Of a stretch of 64,000 nucleotides of DNA, positions 9,641 to 20,200 are shown piece by piece. A program made the position numbers and the translations under genes. The notes under the pieces are model-generated. The model saw only the letters and a list, made by a program, of their open reading frames with translations, was not told the DNA's origin and ran no database searches. Position 1 is the first letter of the stretch. The number at the start of each line of letters is the position of its first letter. Source of the stretch: Marchantia polymorpha subsp. ruderalis (lineage: Eukaryota > Streptophyta > Marchantiopsida > Marchantiales > Marchantiaceae); contig AP031351.1 of assembly GCA_037833965.1 (NCBI GenBank), positions 22,952,501 to 23,016,500 on the forward strand. Reading direction: 5' to 3'.

Positions 9641-10256
9641 TTTTCAGATCTAAATCTCCATCCATAATTTAATAGATAGATAATTTTCAGCTCTAGAACT
9701 CCACCCTTGTGCAAATTTGTCGAGGTGGAAGTCTTATGCTTCCATATACTTATTTAGCTCTACTTAGCATTTGAAACTCGCTACAACCAATTTTCCTGAA
9801 CTCCCCTCTGGAAGATTCTGCGTCCCCTTCAAGTCATCTCCAGATTGTAACAACAAGACAAGCATCAAAACTTTTCAGACAACTCACTCCAAGCATTAGA
9901 TCTGACTCAATCAAGCTGCTTTAGATCTTGACTCCGCTCGTGAACGGTGGTCCACGAGCAAAACATCATATTGTTCTCACTCTTTTTTAACCTAAATATC
10001 TTTTAATAAAAATCCCCTTCCAAAATGCTCCTTGTACTCTTCTTGAATGGCATAAGTTGAATTGGCATAACCACCTTACAAATGTGTACTAAGGAATGAT
10101 GAAAATTGTCTTGTGAATGTCTGCTGATGATATCAAAATTTGATTGTAACTTGCATATCCATCCATAAAACTATAATGATCATAACCACCAACTTCTCTA
10201 ACAACTAGGTGATGAAAGGCAAGGAAGAATGATACTTTTGGATGTTGATATTCAGC
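9641..10256. other. AT-rich spacer without a gene
   Basis: Nothing recognisable was found between the end of duplication copy 1 and the HMG-box array. Frames are short and without family motifs. Confidence 0.4.
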
Positions 10257-11965
10257 TTATTTTAATCCACAAACATACTTAACTTTCCATTGCTCTTCTT
10301 CAATGACACCATAAAAAATCCAGTTTTTGTTATCCTTTTCCTTCAACGCCTTCTCATTGTACTCATTGATTTTAGATTGCTTTGACTTATACAATTTTTC
10401 ATGTGTTTCTTGTCGTGCTTTCATTGTTCTGCTTTTGATACTGTATGCTGATATTAGCTTATCATACACTTGCTTCTTTTGTTGAGACTTGGCAATATAG
10501 GGAGATTCTCAAATTCTAACATGTTTTTTTTTTCTCTCCTTTTGCTTTGCCAACCAAGGCGACACCCTTTACCTCAGAATGATCTTTCTTAAATCACTTC
10601 TTAAACTCATCAGGAAAGATGTTAAAGTCAATTGATGAATTGGCCAACCACAGCGACATACTTGGCATTGGCATGATTTTTCTTGAATGACTTCTGAACT
10701 TATCAAGAAAGATGAAAAAAAAAGTTGGTATTCTTATCAACCATGGCAACACCCTTATATTTGGGATATTTTGACTTATATGACTCTTTTAATTCATCAA
10801 AAAAGATGAAAAAGTCAATTGATGGCATCTTCCATGGTTTAGATCTTGTAAGTTGACATAGACTTATTACTTTCTTGTTTCTTCTATTGAGTTTTTGCAA
10901 TACAGGAAGCCATATAGTATATATGGCAGTACAGCCAGCCATCTTATTATAGTAAGATATTTCATTACTCTTTTATCTTTCAGCTTTGCCAACAACGGCA
11001 ACATCCTTGGCCTCAAGATGATCTTACTCAAAATAATTCTTGACCTCATAAAAAACATAAAGAAGCCAATTGATGGCCTTGACAATCATGATGACCGTCT
11101 TGATCCGAGTATGATCTTTTTTTAACGAATTCTTGAACTTATCAAGAAAGATGAAGAAGTCACTTGATTGTCTTGCCAATCATGTCAACACCCTTGGCCT
11201 CAAGATGATCTTCCTTTAACAACTTCATGAACTTATAAAAAAATGAAGAAGTTAGTTCGTGGAATCTTTGGTTGGTTAGGATCTTGTAAGCTGACATAGA
11301 CTAATCAACTTTTGCTTGTTTAGTTGAGTCTTGACAATGTATGGAATCTTTTCAAATTTAGACATGTCTTTTCATTTTTCTATTGTATTTGTCAACCACA
11401 GCAACATCCTTAGCCTTAAGGTGATCTTCCTTAAACAATATCTTCAACTCGTCAAGAAAGATGTAGAAGGCAGTTAATGATCTTGCCAACCACACTTGCA
11501 TCCTTAGCCTTAGTTTGATATTTCTTAAATGACTTATTGAACTTATCACTTGCATCCTTAGCATTAGTTTGATATTTCTTAAATAACTTATTGAACTTAT
11601 CAAGAAAGATGAAAAAAGTAGTTGGTGATCTTGCCAATCATAGCGACATCCTTGATCTAGGTATCATCTTACTTAAACTTCCCAAACTCATTAAGATAGA
11701 TAAAGAAGTCAATTGATGGACTCTTTGGTTGGTTTTAATCTTGTAAGCTGACATAGACTTATTAATCTCTTGCTTCTTTTGTTGAGACTTCTCAAATTCT
11801 AACATTCTAACATTCAGTTTTATTTTTTTTCTTCTGCTTTGCCAATCACAAGGTCATTCTTGGTATCCGTATAATCTTCCTTCAACGAACTCTTTTGCTT
11901 CTTCTATTGAGCATTGTCAAATTCAAGCATGTTTTTCCATTTTTTTTCTTCTGATTTGCCAATAT
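10257..11965 (-). pseudogene. Array B of broken HMG-box copies
   Basis: At least ten partial HMG boxes follow each other on the - strand. Reading from high to low coordinates: IGKSEEKKWKNMLEF (11890-11965); NDLVIGKAEEKK (11830-11870); EKSQQKKQEINKSMSAYKI (11735-11795); DFFIYLNEF and KDVAMIGK (11630-11715); FFIFLDKFNKLFKK (11560-11620); FNKSFKKYQTKAKDASVVGK (11490-11545); LTAFYIFLDELKILFKEDH, KAKDVAVV, then KDMSKFEKIPYIVKTQ (11280-11480); AKGVDMIGK (11170-11210); DFFIFLDKFKN (11115-11160); DHLEAKDVAVVGKAE (10980-11040); PSIDFFIFFDELKESYK and GVAMV (10740-10825); EVKGVALVGKAKGEK and SPYIAKSQQKKQVYDK (10450-10640). These match the three HMG-box helices of plant HMGB proteins. Stops and shifts break every box. 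The lowest part continues open as a Lys-rich tail to 10257. Confidence 0.75.
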
Positions 11966-12239
11966 GCAGGTATTTACTGGAATACGAACAGGTGTACAAT
12001 GTTGTGTGCATTGAGTGATGAGAGGGGTCAAAGGAGCAAATTTTTATGATCCGCACTACTCGAAGGGAATGAGAATCCTCTGATATTCCTAAATTTTCAT
12101 GTGGAGATTTTCAAATGAAACAGCACTCATCGTTCCGAGTCAATTGACTCGTTCAAGACGAAACGGATGGGACAAAAGATCTGACTACCAAATTATAATA
12201 GCGTGAGCTTGATCGTAACAAATATTTCAGTTGGAACAA

Positions 12240-12470
12240 CTAACCAAGTCGAAAAAATCTTAACATTGGACTAGGAGGAAGAACAGATTTAGAATTACTC
12301 AATTGGAACCCACCAGAGTATCCACAGCACTTACAAAAATGGGAGTCAAGTCCGAGGTAAAATGCTTGATCAAAAATGGTACCCAACGAAATATATTTTT
12401 TCATCAACGTACATGTTGTCCCTGTAGAGATACGCTGATTTGCTGAGTGCCGTGAACCATGATTATTCAT
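12240..12470 (-). other. Conserved small ORF of unknown status, copy 2
   Basis: Counterpart of 7382-7612: 76 codons, two residues changed (Ile to Met, Phe to Tyr in CKCCGYSGGF). Status as a gene is unproven. Confidence 0.25.
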
Positions 12471-12914
12471 TTTCTATCTGGTTTGATTACCGTGGCACTA
12501 AAAACATTACACTGCTTATTTGTCTCTGATCAGGTCCATATTTATAGACTAAGCGCTTTGATTTAAATCCTGCGTCACCAGTAAGAGCAGGAAGTATATC
12601 GGGCTTCCAGGATACTAGAGACTGGATGCCTTGAACAACCATTTTCAGCAGTAGAACACATCAGTCCACTTCCGACCGACGGGACTGATCAAGATGGCTA
12701 AGAAACTTCAGGAAGTACTCATTGTTCTGGTAGAAGCTGCGGACAGAGAGAATCACCCGATGACAGTTGCTGGAAGATGCGCTCATCTTCCAGCGATGCG
12801 TCCCAGCGTTTTGTCTGACCGTGCTAGGAATCCGAACGGGGAAAGATCAAGATGAAGGAGCTGGAGATGGTGATTTAGATGGAGGAGAACGGGGGACAGA
12901 TTGAAGACGAGCAG

Positions 12915-13283
12915 TTAGATGTGAGTCGGAAGAGGAGGTAGCGTAGGAATGTGAGTAGGACGAGGTGGAAGTGTTGGAAGATGAGCAGGAAGAGTTGGAA
13001 GCGTTGGAAGAGGAGGTAGCGTAGGGATGTGAGTAGGACGCGGGGAAAGTGAGGGAAGAGGAGGCAGCTTTGGAATGTGACTGGGAAGAGGTGGAAGCGT
13101 TGGGAGAGTTGGGAGAGGAGGCAGCGTTAAAAGATGAGTAGAAATTGTTGGGAGAGGAGGCAGAGTTGGAAAATCAAGCATCATACGAGCTCCCAGCACC
13201 GAAGGAAAGCATATCGCCGTAAAACAGATGAAACTCATGAGTTTCACTGGAAAGTCCCTCAGAGATCGATACATCGTCACCAT
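12915..13283 (-). CDS. Small secreted proline-rich protein, copy 2
   Basis: A 122-codon frame starting at ATG 13283. The first 46 residues, including the signal peptide ending in FPSVLGA, are identical to copy 1. The mature part has fewer and rearranged PTLPPLP / PTHIPTLPPRP-type repeats, so the genes differ mainly by repeat gain or loss. A TATA-like element at the same distance upstream is conserved. The role is inferred to be extracellular or wall-associated; partner and substrate are unknown. Confidence 0.55.
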   Translation of the reverse strand: MVTMYRSLRDFPVKLMSFICFTAICFPSVLGARMMLDFPTLPPLPTISTHLLTLPPLPTLPTLPPLPSHIPKLPPLPSLSPRPTHIPTLPPLPTLPTLPAHLPTLPPRPTHIPTLPPLPTHI

Positions 13284-13372
13284 CTTGATAGAACGCTGGA
13301 CTGAATCTGTCCTTTGTTTCGAGTTGCTTCGTCCTCTGCAAGCTGATGACGGATATGCTCAAAGTAGGAAGC

Positions 13373-13378
13373 TTATAA
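13373..13378 (-). promoter_or_regulatory. TATA-like box of proline-rich gene copy 2
   Basis: TTATAA at the position equivalent to copy 1, about 90 bases before the ATG at 13283. Confidence 0.45.
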
Positions 13379-14553
13379 GGGCCCGATTTGGACTCAGATC
13401 TGTGAGAGTATTATGGCAGGCCGGATATGACAGTCAGGGCGGGTGGGCAGTTCCGTAGTAAGTTACACTTTCCTACCATGAGCAACGACATTCGATCGTT
13501 TCGGAATTCTAGAGCCTGAATCTGCGGACCGAAGTGATGGACCTTAGAAGTCGTGCTGGTTTATCAATATTATATTGCTTAGGCGTCGTTTGGTTTTTGC
13601 AGTCAATTGTTGCTGAATAATGTCAGATCAATAACTGCACATGTCCAAAACTTTTGTCAATTATCAAGTGAGCGTGTAATCTATACGTACGAGCAATAGC
13701 GATCGAGATTGGTATTTTTTTTTCTTTCGTGATTGTGGGTAATTTGGGAGGGTCGATGGTTTCTCAAAGTAATGAGTAGATTCTTATTTTATGAGCTTCT
13801 TATTCAGTTGATTTTTTCCTTTCAAATTTGAAGAGCTATTGAGTAGAACATGTTACGACATCCATCTTTGAAGAAACTTGGGAATGTCTCTTTAGATTAT
13901 ACAAAAGACATATCAACTCTACCCATACGCGCATTGATCAAGACCTTCTGTTCTGAAAAAACTGACTCCGTCCAATATTCAATGTCTTGAACTACAGTGC
14001 CGAGAAAAGAGATACTGTACAACAACTCTGCTGCACCAGCGAGTATAAAAATCTGCAAAATTGACGATTGTTAGGTGCTTTCCAATACAATTGTATGTAG
14101 ACTTCTAAATATTTTGGTAAACGAGTGCATGTTCGCTTTACCACAATCACTGTAAGGTGATACCAAGCACTTATTTAATCAATAAAAAAATGCCTAGTAT
14201 GTCTTTACTTTCTCATTCCATAACTTAATATATAGGTCATTAAGATAATGTATATCATTCCAGACAGTAAGATCATGAGGCTGGAACTTGTAATGCCCAA
14301 TTGTTTGTTTGTTATAATGCGATCCATGCTATCAAACTAACTTGTACGATAAATTCATCCCCAAACCTCTTTTCTCAAATTCTAGACTTGTATCCGTAAT
14401 ATCATAAATTTATAGAAGGTAACATGATATTCAATTACATGAATGACACTTCATCACGACCCACCACCAGGAGTAATCTTACATAAAACCTCGCATGTTC
14501 GTGAAATATTGAAACTAATAATAACTACCAATGTGATTACTAATCATATTAAA

Positions 14554-14574
14554 GCACTAATCACTGATTAGTGC
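14554..14574. repeat. Perfect hairpin, 10-bp arms, 1-base loop
   Basis: GCACTAATCA and TGATTAGTGC face each other around a single C. Confidence 0.75.
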
Positions 14575-14711
14575 ATTTTATTATAAATAGTTTTAAACAT
14601 CAGTATGAAGTTTGCAAAATAAATAAAAATGAGGATCCCTTCGCTACATTGCAAATTCGTGACACATAAGGACTATAGAATGTTGCAAGTTCAAGTATTC
14701 CTCACATCAAG

Positions 14712-14744
14712 TCATTTCTAATGGCTGTAAACCATTAGAAATGA
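14712..14744. repeat. Perfect hairpin, 13-bp arms, 7-base loop
   Basis: TCATTTCTAATGG pairs with CCATTAGAAATGA around CTGTAAA. Confidence 0.8.
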
Positions 14745-15052
14745 TTGCATCCACCTAGATTTGCTAAACTCTCAACCTTACTGAATTTAAAATATCACCG
14801 AAAATACCTGCTCCTCAATGAACTTACATTTTAAGGCTACAAACAGAGGCTATAAGTTATCTTCTACAATCAATGCATGAAAATTACTTTCAAGTTGTAT
14901 TTTAAACGTTTAAAAATTTGAATGGTTCCAAGTCAATTGATTCGTTCGAATCCAACTGACAAGAGGAAAGTTGTGTCCACAAAGTTAATATAGCAAGAGC
15001 ATGATGGGGACTATTTCAGCTAGAATGTTTGAAAATCCCCATAAAGGGTCGG

Positions 15053-15084
15053 AACTTAAGTATGGCTTGTGCCATACTTAAGTT
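15053..15084. repeat. Perfect hairpin, 14-bp arms, 4-base loop
   Basis: AACTTAAGTATGGC pairs with GCCATACTTAAGTT around TTGT. It sits inside the third segment copy but is absent from copies 1 and 2. Confidence 0.85.
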
Positions 15085-15154
15085 TCAGGTAACAGCCCAA
15101 CTAATGAATCTTCGAGTCTCTTCGCGGATACGAGGTATCAGTGAACAGTTCAGC

Positions 15155-15184
15155 TGATCCACTGTAAAGGATTACAGTGGATCA
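15155..15184. repeat. Perfect hairpin, 13-bp arms, 4-base loop
   Basis: TGATCCACTGTAA pairs with TTACAGTGGATCA around AGGA, about 70 bases from the previous hairpin. Confidence 0.85.
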
Positions 15185-15515
15185 TGTTGCTGCCTCCGTG
15201 TAGTAGAAATTAACCATTTTAGCCAAAATTCTGAAGTGGAATTCACCAGAATATGCACAGCATGTACACAAATGGGAAGGAAATCCTAGTATAATAACAT
15301 GGCCATTATTGCTTGATAAAAAAAAGTGTACCCAATAAGAAATTTTATTCGATTAAGATAAGATAAACAATAATAATGCCCTTTAAATCTTATTTGATTT
15401 CCATCACACTAAAGATATCACACTGCTTATTACATTTATGCAAGCAAATAATATTGCAGTCTTTGTTTGCAAGGCACTGAAGTTTGTCTCCGATCAGGTC
15501 CATTGTAAACAAATA

Positions 15516-17274
15516 CGTGTACTACAACGTGACTTGCAACGAAAACATGAATGTCGTAACCTACGAAAACTTAAAATACATTCGCTCGTAATATGAACTT
15601 AATAAATTTCATATATTGAGTAGTTTTAGAAAGGAAGATTTGGGAAATTGACGGAAAGTCTGATTTCTCACCGAATTCCCACGTTATCATCCTATGTCGT
15701 TGATCGGCATACATCTCTTAACGTTACAGTGCTTGCACAATAGTAAAAACTATAACTTGAAGGTGTAGCTTGGCTACAAATTTACATTTGTATATATGTA
15801 AATCTAAACATGTGTACACAGGTCGTATGACCGGTGTACTTTAGAACGCCGCAGGTACGGCGGACCGGTCAGAAAAAAAAACAGAGATTTAACTCTTGTA
15901 AGATCAATCATTGCGAAACAGTGCTGATCTCTCCAGAAGGTGAAATGAATTGCTGAAACAACTCACACCGCACAACATGCGCTTATGCGCTTATACGTAC
16001 GTTATATGATATATAAGATGCGCTCATATTATCTCCATGTGAATCAATCGCAATTGGTCATACATCAGGTTCCTGCATACAAGCCGGCCTGCCGTGTCTC
16101 ATGTGATGAAATCAACTTCAGTGTAAAGCAATAGACGGAATTCTAGTAGACAAATATGCCTCCGATATGCCATATCCTGGAAAAAGTGCGACCGACCTTA
16201 TATTGTCCTACTTGTCAGGACTGATAAGACAATTTCCTCAAAGGAGCATTACCAACTATGAGTGTTCCCTGATCTAGTCTTCAAACTGACGGTCCAAACA
16301 TTCTACCTATGAAAACGAGAGGATTCTAACGACTGAAAAGTGCACTAGAGTAAAGATCGAGCAATGCTCCAAACCCCTCGCTTCCTCTTTCAAACTCCAC
16401 AGGCTATCTCCATGTACATATGTACATGGAGAAAAGATCATGCAAACAGAATCACGTCCCACATTGGGAGGAACTAAGAACTGATTCCACAACAGATCCT
16501 AGCTTGCTTAAACAGAAGGTCCAAAACCTTGAAAGACGAACCAAAATGAAAAAAAAGCAACGCTGGTCCACTGGTCAGCAACATCAAATGATAATGAATA
16601 CAAGGGAATTCGTCTTCACATCGGGTCTAGGGAATATGGACGAGGCCAAAATTTGAATGGTCAGTAGTCGATCCAGCATTCGAAATCATCCTTGCACGAG
16701 AAGAGCTACGGCCTGAAGGTCAGCTGGCGACATCACTCGACCAGTAAAACACAGAATTCTCGACAAACTTCTTTTCAATTGCCCATCAAAACTTCTGATT
16801 ATGCTCAGAACTGAACTCTAGTGTATACATAATTGGTATCCCATGAGAACTATTACATGCTCAGACAATCCATGGGGATGTGACATCTTTAAACTTTCGA
16901 AGTCTACAATCCCCCCTAGTAATATCTTCAATCTACAATCAAATGTGGTGGTGAATTTGGCTTGGAAGGTGAATACCATGGCCCGCGGAGTGAGACATGT
17001 CGTCTCCCTCGGCAGCTGGGTCAAGTGAACATTGGGAGAAGAATGAGCACCAACCACAGACGGACAAAATGACTTCCACCATCCAGAGCTTCTGTGAGAG
17101 AAAGGATGTACCTACCTACCAGCTAACTTTGCTGACGCTAAAAGTGGCTTAGGACCCACTCTGTCTCGGTCTTTCCAAGGGTGGATTCAGTCCCGTACTC
17201 ATAATTACAACAAACAAGACTGCAAACAGATCTGCATAATATCCGAGGTGCTAAAGGTAATACTGCAAACCTCA
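15516..17274. other. Gene-free DNA downstream of the giant gene
   Basis: No supported gene. The part next to 17275 (about 16.8-17.27 kb) probably includes the 3' untranslated region of the - strand giant gene, but I could not fix a poly(A) site. Confidence 0.4.
16407..16432. repeat. Perfect 26-bp palindrome
   Basis: TCTCCATGTACAT is followed at once by its own complement. No loop separates the arms. Confidence 0.85.
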
Positions 17275-20200
17275 TCACATAATTGTGCAGCTGCATTTCG
17301 CCTTCGATGATTTTATTGGCGCAACGTCCTTCTTCGCGCTAACTTCCACGATTGTGTGTGCAGGAGAATCCATGGAGTTAACCTCCTTCACTGGAGACAA
17401 CATGAACTTTGGTGGAGACAAATGAACTGGAATTTTCACATCCTCTACAACGACCTTCGTTTCGGGAACTCCACCATCCTTCTCCGAAGATTTCATGTCT
17501 CTCTCAAACAGTTGAGTAGGAGGACTTTGCAAGCAAGTATCAACAGGTGTAAATGATGATACTTGCTGACCCATGAAGGCTAATGCGCGCCGTACAGACG
17601 CAGGACTGGAGTTCACTCCCTCTCCATTCCACTTCCCCAGCTCTCCTCCTACGTTTGCAGAATCAACTGTATCCCTGGTACCGTGCGCAGGTAAACCTAC
17701 ATCTCAACAAGTTTGAGAGCGTTAGTTGCACTGGTTTGCTTCTCGTTGCTGTAGCTTGGACATACTGATATTGGTGACTATGGGTTGTAGGTTTGACTAT
17801 GCAATAAATATGTGGTCCGGTCTGCAGTTTTGTTCTCGTGAGAATGCCTATCACCAGCACTTAAGGCAGAAGTGATAATAGAAAGCGTTGAAATAGTAGT
17901 TGAAGTGTTCTCTGACTCGCGGTCATATTCTCACTCAGAAAACAGGAAGATAGTGTGAACTAGTATAATCAGTGGAATCTTAACACATCTGTAGCTCCTA
18001 CTCCCATTCATTACAATCTCCAACCTATGTGAAGTAATATAGGGACTATTTAATAGCTCTAGGCTCCACTGAAAGGCGAGATTCAGCAAGGTGAGCTCCA
18101 CACCTCCTCACTCTTTGATTCTCTCGTTGAAAAATCTGGGTAGCAAAACAAGGACTCTCAAGTTCCTATAAATGACTCCACAATTTTCAATTCCTGACAT
18201 TTCTACCTGAATGGTATTGTATTCGAAGAGCTTACTCTTTGAGTACAATTCTTACTCTTTGTAGGTAAAAGAACCACACCGAGTAAATGATCCAGAATGT
18301 CAGCTTTGCTATGAACCACGAGTAAGATAATACCTGTTGTGCTTGGTTCCCACTGAAGGCTCTCTGGTGAAACAACCGTGACGCTCGTGTACCCTGTTGG
18401 TCTCTGCGTTTGTACTGCTTCATCGGGTGAAAGACGTTCCTCCACGGCTGGTTCATTCTGAGAACCAGAATTCAGCGACATTGTTCGGACGGACTTAGCC
18501 TTGCTTATGGGTAGTTTTTTGGCCAGCTGGCTTCCAACACCATTCATTTTTTCGCCTACAACAGCAGCATCAGCCAACCCAGCATCGAATGGAGTGCCAC
18601 CTTCATTGTTCAATTTCGACTCCACTTTTTCATCCCCAGTTACCCTTTCTGACGGAATGATCTCAATAACAGGAACTCCAGACTGAGCACTTGGTATAGT
18701 CACATCAAACCTTCCTCCCGTTGGGCTTCGAGAAAGTGCATGTCCTTCGGAATCTTTTTGCGCTTCGGAAAGGTTGCCCAAATTTCCTACTTGTTCCACG
18801 TTCTCGCTGTGACTTGAACTTGGATCCATGTTGCACGCTTTATCATCTGATGGCAAGCTCTGTTGTCGATCAACTTCCTTGGGCCCATTAGCTACGTGCA
18901 ACTTCTCGCTCTGTCTGAGATTTTCGGCGGTATTCCATTTCTCATCGGAAGGAGTCGAGCTTCTTTGTTCATTCCACACTTCTTCCTCAATGCTGATGAA
19001 TTCCTCTTTGTAAAGTGCAGGAATTCTACTTTCAGAAACCGATGGTAAATGTGGAACATCGGGCTTACCTGCGGATGTTTCTGCTGACTGTACTTCGCCA
19101 CTCTTCGAAGAATCCTCGATTCCAGACGAATTTACTGACTCCGCTTCATCGCTCTTCGAGACATGCGAAGACTCAGTACATACAGGACTCTCACCTAGAG
19201 AAATAAGAGACCTCTCAATATGTCCACTATCCGTTCGATCCTCATGTCCACTCTCATCTTCCGCACGAGATGCTTCAGTCTGAAGCTTCTCAGCACCACT
19301 GGCCACTACAGCGATAGATTGAATAGGCGCGTCAGGAAGGAATTCGTGATCTAGGATTTCTGGAGCCTTGGCAACCATAGATGACATTTCCTCCTCCCCA
19401 TCGGCTCTCGCGCTGAAAGTATTGTCAGCTGGACCTACTTCCGAGTCGTCCAGTGGTTTGTCAGTACCAAACGATTCGACCACGATACTTTCACCACTTG
19501 TTATCTGGTCCTCACTGCTTTTACTCGGCAACGTCTCTGATTGAGACTTTGAGTCACTGACCTCGGCCGTTGGGTTTGTAGGAGGAGAAAGTAGCATCTG
19601 TGAGGTCTCCTCTTGATCTTCCTCAGCGGCACCTTGAGTACCCGCGCTGTAAGTCTCTTGTTCAGAACTAGCAGCTAAACTGCCCACTGATGTAGAAAGG
19701 GAGCTGGAGTTATGACTGACGCATTCTTGGTATGAATCCTCCTCGTCAGTTACAGCTGTGTTCTCTACATCAGTTGGGACCGGCACATTGTCAAAGGTTA
19801 CTGAGTTTCTGCGTTTTGAATGAGAGCTTTCCTCGCCGTCCCGCTCATCAGAAGCTTGCAACTCAAGCAATAACTCCTCTTTCGGAGGAATAATATCCGT
19901 TGCAGATATGTGGACCTCCCGTATATATAAAGGCTCCTCGCTTCCGACTTCCGTAGCTTTCAGAGACTCCACCTCACTCTGCTCTTCACTTAAACTGTGA
20001 GAAGCAAGAGGTGGATGTGAGTCTGGGGCCACCTGCGACAGGCTTTCTTCGTTCAGTGGAAGCCGATCTCCGCAGTCTTCCTTGATAGAGTCATCGCACG
20101 GTGTTTGAGATGCATCTTCGCTGGAGACAACCCTAAGACCAAGAGTCAAACCGTCATCTCCCTCGAGGTTTGCAGATCTTGTATCTGTCACAGAATCTTC

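Larger units (their letters stand above)
11961..14238. repeat. Segmental duplication, copy 2
   Basis: Second copy of the 7102-9640 block, same orientation, about 4.86 kb downstream. It is shorter because the proline-rich gene has fewer repeats and the 214-bp insertion is missing. Its left edge abuts HMG-box array B inside a broken box (IGKSEEKKW), so the duplication junction cut into or was joined to that array. Confidence 0.9.
14239..14904. other. Gene-free AT-rich DNA with hairpins
   Basis: Only short noncoding frames are seen. Two short perfect inverted repeats listed separately lie here. Confidence 0.4.
14905..15515. repeat. Third, decayed copy of part of the duplicated segment
   Basis: Landmarks of 7250-7680 recur in the same order with heavy divergence: CAAGTCAATTGATTCGTTC, a GAGCATGATGG...TATTTCAGC stretch, GAATTCACCAGAATATGCAC, GTGTACCCAATAAGAAATTT, CACACTAAAGATATCACACT and TTGTCTCCGATCAGGTCCAT. 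The proline-rich gene itself is not recognisable here. Confidence 0.65.

Noticed and set aside
10257-11965. An intact multi-HMG-box gene
   Set aside because: Every box has stops, frameshifts or missing halves, and no consistent splice sites restore a frame.
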